The notes beneath the pieces were generated by a model, which did not search any database, was not told the DNA's origin, and saw nothing but the letters and a program-made list of their open reading frames with translations. DNA of 64,000 nucleotides from Clostridium sp. M62/1 (GTDB lineage: Bacteria; Bacillota; Clostridia; Lachnospirales; Lachnospiraceae). Numbering within the stretch: the first letter of the stretch is position 1; each line of letters opens with the position of its first letter. Shown one piece after another: positions 7,915-17,690 of this stretch. The stretch is from the NCBI RefSeq assembly GCF_020736365.1, contig NZ_CP085988.1, forward strand, positions 3,230,001-3,294,000, in the 5' to 3' direction. Made by a program: the position numbers and the translations under genes.

Positions 7915-8874
7915 CTACATCCGCTCCAGCACCAGCTCCGTAAGCTCCTCCATGGTTTCCACCAGGTTGATTTCATTTCGGAGGGCTGCCGAATGGGGGT
8001 ATCCGGCCGTGTACCAGGATACATGCTTTCTCATCTCCCGCATGGCCGTATACTCGCCCTTGAATGCGACAAGCAGCTCTGCATGGCGCAGGATCATCTG
8101 CTTCACTTCCTCCGGCCCCTGCTTTGGCAGCACCTCCCCTGTTTTCAGATAATGGTCAATCCTGCTGAAAATCCACGGATTTCCCTTGGCTCCTCTGGCC
8201 ACCATCACCCCGTCGCAGCCGGTTTCCTCCATCATTCTCCCGGCATCCTGGGGTGTGAAAATATCCCCGTTTCCGATGACCGGAATACTCACTGCCTCCT
8301 TCACCTGCCGGATAATGTCCCAGTCAGCCTTTCCGGAATAAAACTGTTCCCTGGTTCTCCCATGGACTGCCACAGCCGCCGCTCCGCTCTGCTCCGCCAT
8401 CTTTGCAAACTCCACGGCATTGACGCTCTCATCGTTAAACCCTTTTCGGAACTTGACTGTCACAGGCTTCTTCAGCTTTCTCGTCATGGCCGAGAGGATC
8501 TCTCCTGCCAGCTTGGGATTTTTCATCAGGGCTGAGCCCTCCCCGTTGTTCACAATCTTCGGAACCGGGCAGCCCATATTGACGTCAATGATATCATAAG
8601 GCCCTTCCTCCAGCATCAAGGCCATCTCACTCATGATCTCCGGATCAGAGCCAAAAAGCTGGACTGCCACAGGCCGTTCCTCCGGCTTCGTCTCCAGAAG
8701 GGGCTTCGTATTTCTGTTCTTGTAGAGAAGAGCCTTGGCGCTGACCATCTCCGTGCACATCAGACCGCATCCCTGCTCTCTGCAAAGGATGCGAAAGGGC
8801 AGATCCGTCACTCCCGCCATGGGCGCCAGGGCCACCGGGCTGTCAAGCTCCACATTTCCGATTTTCAGCTTCAT
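7915..8874 (-). CDS. dusB: tRNA-dihydrouridine synthase, DusB type
   Basis: This FMN enzyme reduces uridines in the tRNA D-loop. The TIM-barrel shows APMAGVTDLPFR at the N-terminus, the DVNMGCPVPKI segment containing the catalytic Cys, and FMN phosphate contacts (VHGRTREQ, IGNGDI, MVARGAKGNPW). Length is 319 residues, as usual. Its ATG overlaps the stop of the upstream DUF6145-like gene by 4 bases, so the two are translationally coupled. Confidence 0.92.
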   Translation of the reverse strand: MKLKIGNVELDSPVALAPMAGVTDLPFRILCREQGCGLMCTEMVSAKALLYKNRNTKPLLETKPEERPVAVQLFGSDPEIMSEMALMLEEGPYDIIDVNMGCPVPKIVNNGEGSALMKNPKLAGEILSAMTRKLKKPVTVKFRKGFNDESVNAVEFAKMAEQSGAAAVAVHGRTREQFYSGKADWDIIRQVKEAVSIPVIGNGDIFTPQDAGRMMEETGCDGVMVARGAKGNPWIFSRIDHYLKTGEVLPKQGPEEVKQMILRHAELLVAFKGEYTAMREMRKHVSWYTAGYPHSAALRNEINLVETMEELTELVLERM

Positions 8875-9344
8875 CTGTCCTGCCCTTTCCCGCTCTCCTG
8901 CGTCCTCTCTTCCTGAAGCCCGGCCTTCTCCTTTCTGGTCTCCGGCTCCTCTATTCCTTCCTTTCCGGCCTTCTCTGCCGCCTCCATCTCCTCAGCCTTC
9001 TTCAGAAGCTTTGCAATTTTCTCCCCGTCCTCGCGGATGAATACACGGTAGTAGAGTTCCAGTGATTCCAGCAGCTCTCTCTTTTCCCTCTGATACTGCT
9101 TGATTTTCAGCGCGCTTCCGATCTCGTCAAACAGATAGTCCGTATCAGCAGATGCCACCTTAAACTGGAGCTCTCCCTCCGGCGTAAATTCCAGTGTCAG
9201 CACGCCTCCCACATCCTCCGTAAACATGACGCACATAATCTGAAGCTCCTCCTTCACTGCTTCAGGAAGGCCCTTGAATTTTTCGTTAAAATAGTATTTT
9301 TCCACATAGGAGTTGGCTCCGCAGAGCACCATAGTTTCTTCCAT
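8871..9344 (-). CDS. Conserved Lachnospiraceae protein, DUF6145-like
   Basis: The protein has about 157 residues; a second in-frame ATG at 9332 is also a possible start. The N-terminal 100 residues form a compact alpha/beta domain (LCGANSYVEKYYFN, EDVGGVLTLEF, YYRVFIREDG). The C-terminus is a charged coiled-coil-like tail rich in Glu and Lys. It resembles the DUF6145 family, whose members are often found upstream of dusB in this group; the family name is from memory and the function is unknown. It is coupled to dusB by a 4-base overlap. Confidence 0.55.
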   Translation of the reverse strand: MEETMVLCGANSYVEKYYFNEKFKGLPEAVKEELQIMCVMFTEDVGGVLTLEFTPEGELQFKVASADTDYLFDEIGSALKIKQYQREKRELLESLELYYRVFIREDGEKIAKLLKKAEEMEAAEKAGKEGIEEPETRKEKAGLQEERTQESGKGQDR

Positions 9345-9446
9345 CTTCCTCTGTCATCCCCTTTCTCTTCTTTTGCCTTATCTGCTCCGGTCCGCCGCTT
9401 TGGGGCTCCGAAGCCTCTTATATGTCTTCGCCTCTCCTGTCCGTAC

Positions 9447-9484
9447 AAAAAGACACCAGGACGTCTCTCCACGTCCTGATGTCT
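9447..9484 (-). terminator. Terminator after pfkA
   Basis: The 13-bp minus-strand stem (AGACATCAGGACGT with its partner, one T-G pair) is followed by five T. On the plus strand the same site has a C-A mismatch, so it acts for dnaE-pfkA. Confidence 0.8.
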
Positions 9485-9536
9485 CTTTCTGAACTGTCAT
9501 CTTTTCTCTTTCCGAAGGGCGGCTTTCTGCCTGCCT

Positions 9537-10517
<981 letters not shown>

Positions 10518-10577
10518 CTACCTCCATTTGCTACATCTATCAAAACACAAATGTTTCTGTATTTTATCGTGTCCATT

Positions 10578-13500
10578 CTAATTCATTTTCCCTATCTTTT
10601 CAATAGTTTTTTCCACGACTCTGATATTTTTTTCACCAAGTTTTGCAGAAAGGTTTCTGAGCAGGGTTTCGTCGGCGCTCACATTCCAGTTGGCCGGAAG
10701 CACCTTTTTCGCCCGCTCTGCCTCGAGATAAATCACAACCTGGTCATGACCCTCGCTGAGCCGGAGCATTTCGAGAAGCTCCTGCTCCGCCCCGAAATAG
10801 GCCTCCTTGTTTGGATATTTCAGCCAGATTTCCTTGGGCACCATGGAAAATGGGATAATTCTTTCACAAATCACCTTTCCCACCGGATCGTCTCCGATGG
10901 AAACTCTTCCCTGGACAAATACCTTTTCATCCACAATCAGGAGATCCCTCTTTTTCTCATAATCCTTCGGAAAGATCAGCACCTCCACGGTTCCCGCCAG
11001 ATCCTCCACGGTGATAAAGGCCATCATCTTATTCTGTCTGGTAGTTTTGACCGTTTTTTCCGTAATCATGCCTCCGATTGTCACATAGGAGCCGTCTCTC
11101 ACCTTGGCATGTCCCTCCTCCTCGTCTACGATAAAGTCCGAGGAGACGGCGGTGACGTTCTTTTTCCAGAGGTCCATATACTCCTCCAGGGGATGACCGC
11201 TGACGTACACGCCCAGCATCTCTTTCTCAAAGGCCAGAAGCTCCTCCTTGGTGTACTCTCCCACATCCGGAAATGTAATCTGGAACTGCTCCTTCTCTTC
11301 CTCCTCCACAAAGTCGAACAGAGACATCTGCCCCTCCATGGAATTTTTCTTTTCTTTGTTTTTCTGCTCCAGAAGGGCGGCCGACACCAGGAATTTCTGT
11401 TTTCTTGTGCCGGGAAGACTGTCGAGGGCTCCCGATTTGATAAAGCTCTCGATGGTCCTCTTATTTACCTCCTTATTGCTCATCCGGTCAATAAAGTCTG
11501 CCAGGGATACAAAGGGTCCTCTCTCTGTTCTCTCTTTTACAATCTCATCCACCACAGTCTGCCCGATGCTCTTGAGCGCCGACAGGCCGTAGCGGATAGC
11601 GCCGTTTGATACGGAGAAGCCTCCCTCTCCCTCATTGATGTCGGGGGGCATGATTTTCATCCCCATCTGGCGGCAGGTGAGAATATACTCGGAAACCTTG
11701 GACACATTATCCTTCACGGATGTCATAAGGGCCGCCATAAACTCCACCGGATAGTAATACTTCAGATACGCTGTCTGGTAAGAAACCACCGCATAGGCCG
11801 CGGCGTGGGACTTGTTGAAGGCGTATTTTGCAAAGTCGATCATCTCGTCGTAGATGATGTTGGCCGTCTTTTCATCAATTCCGTTTGCGATGCAGCCCTT
11901 CACTCCCTCCTCCGGATTTCCGTAGACGAAATTCTGACGCTCCTTTTCCATAACAGCCGCCTTCTTCTTTGACATGGCACGGCGTACCAGGTCGCTTCGT
12001 CCCAGGGTGTAGCCGGCCAGATCCCGCACGATCTGCATTACCTGCTCCTGATAGACGATACAGCCGTAGGTGGGGCTCAAAATAGGCTCCAGCTGAGGGC
12101 AGTCGTAGGTGATGGAGGCCCTGTCGTTCTTTCCCTTCAGATACTTGGGGATAAAATCCATAGGACCCGGGCGGTACAGGGAGATTCCGGCGATAATGTC
12201 CTCCAGATTCTCCGGCTTCAGCTCCTTCATGAAGCTCTTCATTCCGCTGCTCTCCAGCTGGAACACGCCGTCATTCTTCCCCGTTCCCAGAGATTCCAGC
12301 ACCGCCTTGTCATTATAGTCAATCTTGTTTAAGTCGATTTTAATATGGTGTGTCTTTTCCGCCTGGCGCACGGCATTCTGAATCACCGTGAGGGTGCGAA
12401 GCCCCAGAAAGTCCATCTTTAAAAGCCCCAGCTCCTCCAGGGTAGTCATGGTAAACTGGGTGGTGATGGAGCCGTCTGCAGCCCTGGAGAGAGGCACGTA
12501 CTCATCTACCTTATTCCGGCTGATCACGACGCCGGCCGCATGCATGGACGTATGTCTGGGAAGTCCCTCGAGCCTTCGGCTCATGTCGATCAGATACTTG
12601 ATCTCCGGATCGCTGTCATAGGCCTCCCGAAGCTCCGGTGTCTTTAAAGCCTTGTCAAGGGTCATGCCCAGATCGCCCGGTATCATCTTGGCCACTGCGT
12701 CGCACTTTGCATAGGGCATGTCGAGCACTCTTCCCACGTCCCTGACCACACCCTTGGCTGCCAGGGTACCGAAGGTGACAATCTGAACCACCCGGTCCCT
12801 GCCGTACTTCTGAACCACATAGTCGATGACCTCCTGGCGCCTTTCAAAGCAGAAGTCTATATCAATATCCGGCATAGACACCCTCTCCGGGTTCAGAAAG
12901 CGCTCAAAAAGCAGGTTGTAGCGGATGGGATCAATGTCTGTAATCCTGAGGCAGTAGGACACAATGCTTCCAGCCGCAGAGCCCCGCCCCGGCCCCACCA
13001 TAATATCGTGGGAGCGGGCAAAGTGAATGAAGTCCCAGACAATGAGGAAATAGTCCACATACCCCATGGACTGAATTACGGACAGCTCATAGTCAAGCCT
13101 CTTTCTCAGAGTGCCGTCGTCGTCCGGGTACCGTGTCCGGAATCCCTCCTCGCACAGCTCATTTAAGTATTCCCAGGAGGTCTTTCCTCCCGGCACGTCG
13201 AACTGGGGGATCTTCGTGACGCCGAATTCAATCTCCACATTGCAGCGCTCTGCAATTTTATGGGTGTTCTCAAGGGCTTCCAGGGCATAGGGGAAGATAC
13301 TCTTCATCTCCTCCTCGGACTTGAGATAATACTGGCCTCCCTCATAGCGCATCCGGTTCTCGTCTGCCACCTTTTTCCCCGTCTGGATGCAGAGCAGAAT
13401 GTCATGAGATTTCTCGTCCTCCCTGTAGATATAGTGGCAGTCATTGGTGGCCACGAGAGGGATGCCCGTGTCCTGACTCATGCGCAGAAGTCCCTGGTTT

Positions 13501-14057
13501 ACGGTTTTCTGCAGGGGGATTCCGTGATCCTGAAGCTCCAGGAAGAAGTTTCCCTCCCCGAAAATGCTCTGGTACCTGAGAGCCGCCTTTTTTCCCTCCT
13601 CGTACATGCCGCGGGCCAGATTTCTCTGCACCTCACCTGCCAGACACGCAGAAAGGCAGATAAGTCCCCTGCTGTACCTTTCCAGAGTCTCAAAGTCCAC
13701 CCTGGGCTTGTAGTAGAATCCCTCCACAAAGCCCGTGGACACAATTTTCATCAGGTTCTGATATCCCTCATTGTTCTCTGCAAGCAGAATCAGATGATAG
13801 TACTTATCTTCTCCCGCGCCGATCTCCCGGTCGAACCTGGAGCCCGGGGCGACGTAGATCTCGCAGCCCAGAACAGGCTTAATTCCGGCTTCCCTGGCGG
13901 CGCGGTAAAAGTCAATCACTCCGTACATGACGCCGTGATCGGTGATTGCCAGACTGTCCATGCCCAGCTCCTTCGCCCTCGCCACCAGTTCCTTTATCTT
14001 GGACGACGCGTCCAGCAGGCTGTATTCTGTATGCACATGAAGATGTGTAAAAGCCAT
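10578..14057 (-). CDS. dnaE: DNA polymerase III subunit alpha (DnaE)
   Basis: This is a replicative DNA polymerase. The protein has 1159 residues from the ATG at 14057, chosen because AAAGGAG precedes it by 5 to 6 bases and the protein then begins MAFTHLHVHTEYSLLD, the standard PHP-domain start; the frame extends upstream to 14171 without support. An N-terminal PHP domain, palm with catalytic PDIDIDF, fingers, tandem helix-hairpin-helix region and C-terminal OB-fold (VTIGGMITEKTV) are present. It lacks the 3'-5' exonuclease of PolC, so it is the DnaE1/DnaE3 type. Confidence 0.93.
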   Translation of the reverse strand: MAFTHLHVHTEYSLLDASSKIKELVARAKELGMDSLAITDHGVMYGVIDFYRAAREAGIKPVLGCEIYVAPGSRFDREIGAGEDKYYHLILLAENNEGYQNLMKIVSTGFVEGFYYKPRVDFETLERYSRGLICLSACLAGEVQRNLARGMYEEGKKAALRYQSIFGEGNFFLELQDHGIPLQKTVNQGLLRMSQDTGIPLVATNDCHYIYREDEKSHDILLCIQTGKKVADENRMRYEGGQYYLKSEEEMKSIFPYALEALENTHKIAERCNVEIEFGVTKIPQFDVPGGKTSWEYLNELCEEGFRTRYPDDDGTLRKRLDYELSVIQSMGYVDYFLIVWDFIHFARSHDIMVGPGRGSAAGSIVSYCLRITDIDPIRYNLLFERFLNPERVSMPDIDIDFCFERRQEVIDYVVQKYGRDRVVQIVTFGTLAAKGVVRDVGRVLDMPYAKCDAVAKMIPGDLGMTLDKALKTPELREAYDSDPEIKYLIDMSRRLEGLPRHTSMHAAGVVISRNKVDEYVPLSRAADGSITTQFTMTTLEELGLLKMDFLGLRTLTVIQNAVRQAEKTHHIKIDLNKIDYNDKAVLESLGTGKNDGVFQLESSGMKSFMKELKPENLEDIIAGISLYRPGPMDFIPKYLKGKNDRASITYDCPQLEPILSPTYGCIVYQEQVMQIVRDLAGYTLGRSDLVRRAMSKKKAAVMEKERQNFVYGNPEEGVKGCIANGIDEKTANIIYDEMIDFAKYAFNKSHAAAYAVVSYQTAYLKYYYPVEFMAALMTSVKDNVSKVSEYILTCRQMGMKIMPPDINEGEGGFSVSNGAIRYGLSALKSIGQTVVDEIVKERTERGPFVSLADFIDRMSNKEVNKRTIESFIKSGALDSLPGTRKQKFLVSAALLEQKNKEKKNSMEGQMSLFDFVEEEEKEQFQITFPDVGEYTKEELLAFEKEMLGVYVSGHPLEEYMDLWKKNVTAVSSDFIVDEEEGHAKVRDGSYVTIGGMITEKTVKTTRQNKMMAFITVEDLAGTVEVLIFPKDYEKKRDLLIVDEKVFVQGRVSIGDDPVGKVICERIIPFSMVPKEIWLKYPNKEAYFGAEQELLEMLRLSEGHDQVVIYLEAERAKKVLPANWNVSADETLLRNLSAKLGEKNIRVVEKTIEKIGKMN

Positions 14058-14305
14058 GTATTCTCCTTTTCTTCTATTCTCTCTTTTATCTCTTTCTTCT
14101 GTTTCTTCTATAAATCTATCTCTTGAATCTATCTTTTGAACGATACCTTGGTTCTGATTTGGGTTTTCCATGTCCCATGACGATAGTGTATCACAAAAAT
14201 CCTCTTTTGGCGACCTCTATCCTCCCCCGGCCTGCAAAATTGCGGTGCCCTCTGTGGGGCAGCTTCTCTGCCTTCCGTCTGCTTCCCGTCCGGGCAAAAA
14301 CAGAC

Positions 14306-14338
14306 AAAAAAAGAGGGAAACAGCTGACCTGCTCCCTC
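14306..14338 (-). terminator. Terminator of the hprK-murB-rapZ-whiA-crh run
   Basis: The minus-strand stem GAGGGA with TCCCTC, with inner pairing GCAG and CTGT, is followed by seven T. It lies 50 bases after the HPr-like gene. Confidence 0.8.
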
Positions 14339-14387
14339 CGTGTCCATCTATATCTTGCCTTTCCACAGCAGCCGGACATACAGCTTC

Positions 14388-14642
14388 CTACTGTGCAGAC
14401 AGGTATCTCTCGATATTTTCGATCGCCAGCTCCTCATCGCTTCCGTCTGCTGTGACAGACACCTTTTCGCCTACCGGAAGTACAAGGGACATCATTCCCA
14501 TAATGCTCTTGGCATTTACCTTTTTATTTGCGTATTCCATATAAATACGGCTTTCATACTGACTCGCCACCTGTACCAGCATGGCAACCGGGCGCGCCTC
14601 CAGACCTGATGCCAGTTCGATAGTGATTTCCTTACTTCTCAT
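14388..14642 (-). CDS. HPr-like regulatory protein (Crh-like), active-site His replaced by Glu
   Basis: The protein has 84 residues from the ATG at 14642, which has AGGAGG six bases upstream. The HPr fold is clear (GLEARPVAML, VNAKSIMGMMSL). At position 15 the phosphotransfer His of HPr is Glu, while Ser46, the target of HPr kinase, is present in NAKSIMG at exactly position 46. That is the pattern of Bacillus Crh (Gln15, Ser46), which cannot pass phosphate in the PTS but works as a catabolite-repression cofactor. It lies directly after whiA, as crh does in Bacillus, and hprK is four genes upstream. A role in carbon regulation is inferred. Confidence 0.8.
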   Translation of the reverse strand: MRSKEITIELASGLEARPVAMLVQVASQYESRIYMEYANKKVNAKSIMGMMSLVLPVGEKVSVTADGSDEELAIENIERYLSAQ

Positions 14643-14676
14643 AACTTTCCTCCTCATTCTTTTAAGGAACAATTCC

Positions 14677-15636
14677 CTACTGCTGTTCTCTCTGCCCCCG
14701 CAGGTTCTCAGCAATGGCGCTGACCTTTCTCAGCCGGTGGTTGACTCCTGATTTTCCCACTGGCGGACTGAGGGCTTCTCCAAGTTCCTTCAAAGTTGCA
14801 TCTGGCCGTTCCAATCTCGCCTGGGCGATCTCAGCTAGTGATTCAGGCAGATAGTCCAGTCCGACTGTGTCCCTGATATACTCAATATCTTCCAGCTGCT
14901 TGACGGCAGCGGACACTGTCTTATTAATATTGGCAGTTTCACAGTTGACCTGGCGGTTCACACTGTTTCTCATCTCCTTGAGAATTCTGATGTTCTCAAG
15001 CTCCATCAGAGCTACAGGAGCCTCCATGACACTGAGGATCTCCACGATCTGACTGCCCTCTTTAATATATACCACATAATACTTCTTCCTGACAACTATT
15101 TTTGCCTCAACGGAAAAAGTCGCTATGATCTCTTTCAGCTGCTCCGCCTTCTCCATGGACGCGCAGACAATCTCAAAATGATAAAATTTTTCCGGATCAC
15201 TGATAGATCCAGCGGCTAGAAAGGCCCCCCGGATAAAGGCTCTACGACAGCAGGAATTCTGGATGATCAGGTTTTTGACAACAGACATGTTCTCATACAC
15301 GTCCCCGTCCTCGCAGAGAAGCCGGGCCGCCTGCAGCACTCTCACCGCATCCTCATTTTTCCTGACTGCCACTGTATACGTTCTGTTTTTTTTCAAAAAT
15401 GCATTCCTGCGGATTGCCACATCCGCTCTAATATTAAATGCTTTTTTCAGTAAAGTAAAGTATTTTCTTGCAACAGCCACATTTTCCGTATGGATCCGTA
15501 TGGTGTAGCTGTTGTCCTCCGTAATATGAACCTTCCCGCACAGGCTCAGAATAGCCGCTGTCTCCGCTATCTGGCAGTGTCTGGCAGGGCTCACCTGCCT
15601 AGACAGCTCCTCTTTCACATGTGAAGAAAAAGACAA
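14677..15636 (-). CDS. whiA: DNA-binding protein WhiA
   Basis: The protein has 319 residues. The N-terminal LAGLIDADG-like domain lacks nuclease residues. The C-terminal helix-turn-helix carries LPESLAEIAQARLERPDATL and GKSGVNHRLRK. WhiA proteins control sporulation genes in actinomycetes and cell division or chromosome segregation in Firmicutes. Translation starts at TTG (15634-15636) with AGGAGGG six bases upstream. It begins 2 bases after the rapZ stop. YvcK, which often sits between rapZ and whiA, is absent here. Confidence 0.9.
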   Translation of the reverse strand: MSFSSHVKEELSRQVSPARHCQIAETAAILSLCGKVHITEDNSYTIRIHTENVAVARKYFTLLKKAFNIRADVAIRRNAFLKKNRTYTVAVRKNEDAVRVLQAARLLCEDGDVYENMSVVKNLIIQNSCCRRAFIRGAFLAAGSISDPEKFYHFEIVCASMEKAEQLKEIIATFSVEAKIVVRKKYYVVYIKEGSQIVEILSVMEAPVALMELENIRILKEMRNSVNRQVNCETANINKTVSAAVKQLEDIEYIRDTVGLDYLPESLAEIAQARLERPDATLKELGEALSPPVGKSGVNHRLRKVSAIAENLRGQREQQ

Positions 15637-15638
15637 AT

Positions 15639-16520
15639 CTAACCCTCCTGCTTTCTCCTGCTGTCCTTCTCAATATCTCTGTGCTCAATTTTAAGACCTA
15701 TATCCTCCTCAGAGGAAAGCCTCTCATAGAGCTGATTGGCGATGGTGACAGAGCGGTGCTTTCCTCCGGTACATCCCACCGCGATGACAAGCTGGTTCTT
15801 TCCCTCCTCCACATAGTGGGGAAGGAGAAAGACAACCATATCGTAGAGCTTTTTCAGGAATTCCTCTGCAAGCCCTCCGCCCATGACAAACTCCTGTACC
15901 TTCGCCTCATTGCCCGTGTGATTTTTCAGCTCATCCACATAGTAGGGGTTGGGCAGAAAGCGCACATCAAACACCAGATCCGCATCCACCGGTATGCCGT
16001 ACTTAAAACCGAAGCTGAGCACGGTCACAAACAGACTCCTGTAATCCTCATTGGACACAAAGATTTTTTCCAGCTCCATCCGAAGCTCCTTAGTCAGGAG
16101 CATACTGGTATCCAGGATATAGTCGGCCTTCTTTTTCAGGAAAGCCACCCTCCTTCGCTCCCTCTCAATCCCCCGGTCAATCCGCTCCAGGCCTGCCAGG
16201 GGATGGCTTCTCCTGGTTTCCTTATACCGCTTGATGAGAACCTCGTCGCTGGCGTCCAGAAACAGGATTTCATAGGAAAATCCCTTCTGATCCCATTCCT
16301 TCAAAACGGCTCCCAGCTCTTCCAGAGATTCCCCGCTTCTGATGTCAATTCCCAGGGCCGCCCGGCTGTGTTCTCCTCTTCCAGCGCTTATCAGCTCCGC
16401 AAACTTTCCCACCAGCTGGATCGGAAGGTTATCCACACAGTAAAATCCCATATCCTCAAGCATTTTAAGGGCTGCCGTCTTTCCGGCTCCGCTCATTCCC
16501 GTTACGATGACAAGACGCAT
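15639..16520 (-). CDS. rapZ: RNase adapter / nucleotide-binding protein RapZ (YvcJ)
   Basis: The protein has 293 residues. Walker A GMSGAGKTAALK lies near the N-terminus. The C-terminal domain carries the conserved VGCTGGKHRSVTIA and the DVRFLPNPYYVDEL segment. Family members bind nucleotides; in Enterobacteria RapZ guides RNase E to small RNAs, in Bacillus YvcJ affects competence. The gene lies 3 bases after murB and 2 bases before whiA. Confidence 0.92.
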   Translation of the reverse strand: MRLVIVTGMSGAGKTAALKMLEDMGFYCVDNLPIQLVGKFAELISAGRGEHSRAALGIDIRSGESLEELGAVLKEWDQKGFSYEILFLDASDEVLIKRYKETRRSHPLAGLERIDRGIERERRRVAFLKKKADYILDTSMLLTKELRMELEKIFVSNEDYRSLFVTVLSFGFKYGIPVDADLVFDVRFLPNPYYVDELKNHTGNEAKVQEFVMGGGLAEEFLKKLYDMVVFLLPHYVEEGKNQLVIAVGCTGGKHRSVTIANQLYERLSSEEDIGLKIEHRDIEKDSRRKQEG

Positions 16521-16523
16521 AAT

Positions 16524-17582
16524 CTACTCCTTCTCTGCACCGTCTGCCTCCTGCCTGCCCCTGAAAAGCTCCTGCTGTCTGTTTTCATTTTCAAAGCCCA
16601 GAAACTTTACCTCAGGCTCAAGGCAAACGCCTGACGTCTCCCATACTCTCTTCTGTACTTCCTCTATCAGTGCTCTTATATCCTCCGGTGTGGCCTGATT
16701 TCTGTTGATGACAAAGCCGGCATGCTTTTCAGAAACCTGGGCTCCTCCCACAGAGTACCCCTTAAGCCCTGCATCCTGGATGAGCTTTCCTGCAAAATAG
16801 CCCTCCGGCCTTTTAAATGTGCTTCCCGCGCTGGGGTATTCAAGGGGCTGCTTTTCCCGCCTGGCTGCGGAAAGCTCTTCCATCCTGGCCCGTATCCTTC
16901 CTTCCTCCCCTTTTCTGAGAGTCAGCCTTGCAGAGAGGACGGTCAGTCCCCTCTCCGGAACACAGCTGTGGCGGTAGGACAGGGCAAGCTCTTGTGCAGG
17001 AAGCTCGCGGATCTGCCCCTCCCTCTCCATCACCCGTACAGAGCTCAGAATGTCCTTCATCTCGCCGCCGTAGGCCCCGGCGTTCATCACCACGGCCCCT
17101 CCCAGGGTTCCGGGGATTCCCGCTGCGAACTCAAAGCCTGTAAGCCCGCTTTCCATAGCCAGACGTCCGATTCGGGAGAGAAGAATCCCGGCTCCGGCGC
17201 AGACAGTCACGCTGCCGTCCTCCGCAGTCCGGAGGGGAAGCCTCTCTCCTGCTGCCTGGCCTTTATTTCCGTCCTTCTCGCAGACGGCATCCCTGTCTTT
17301 TTCCAGGCTGCAGCCAAGGAACTCTCCCTCCAGCTTAATCATCACCCCGTCATAGCCCCTGCTGCCCACCAGAAGGTTGCTTCCGTTTCCCAGAAGATAA
17401 AATGGTACCCCCCGCTCCCTGCACAGAAGCGTCACACGCCGCAGCGCTGCCTCATTCTGCACAGCCGCAAAAAATGCGGCCTTTCCTCCTGTCCGGAAGG
17501 TCGTGTGGGCAGCCATGGGCTCGTCTGCCCTTACGGCCTCTCCCCCTGCTGCCTCACAGAGACTCTCATAAAAATCACGCAT
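16524..17582 (-). CDS. murB: UDP-N-acetylenolpyruvoylglucosamine reductase
   Basis: This FAD/NADPH enzyme makes UDP-N-acetylmuramate for peptidoglycan. FAD-domain motifs: TTFRTGGKA, YLLGNGSNLLV, GIPGTLGGAVVMNAGAYGGE. The catalytic Ser is in SAGSTFKRPEGY and the C-terminal Glu is in CLEPEVKFLG. At 352 residues it is about 45 longer than usual: a charged insertion lies at about residues 88 to 115 and there is a short polar C-terminal tail. It sits between hprK and rapZ. Confidence 0.92.
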   Translation of the reverse strand: MRDFYESLCEAAGGEAVRADEPMAAHTTFRTGGKAAFFAAVQNEAALRRVTLLCRERGVPFYLLGNGSNLLVGSRGYDGVMIKLEGEFLGCSLEKDRDAVCEKDGNKGQAAGERLPLRTAEDGSVTVCAGAGILLSRIGRLAMESGLTGFEFAAGIPGTLGGAVVMNAGAYGGEMKDILSSVRVMEREGQIRELPAQELALSYRHSCVPERGLTVLSARLTLRKGEEGRIRARMEELSAARREKQPLEYPSAGSTFKRPEGYFAGKLIQDAGLKGYSVGGAQVSEKHAGFVINRNQATPEDIRALIEEVQKRVWETSGVCLEPEVKFLGFENENRQQELFRGRQEADGAEKE

Positions 17583-17690
17583 AAGCTGTCTTTATCCTTT
17601 CCATTTTTCCACCGCTCCCGTCCTGAGCAGGTCAAGTGTGCCTTTCTGCAGGCGAAGCGTTCTTCCGGCAAAAAAACTGTTCTCAGTCCC

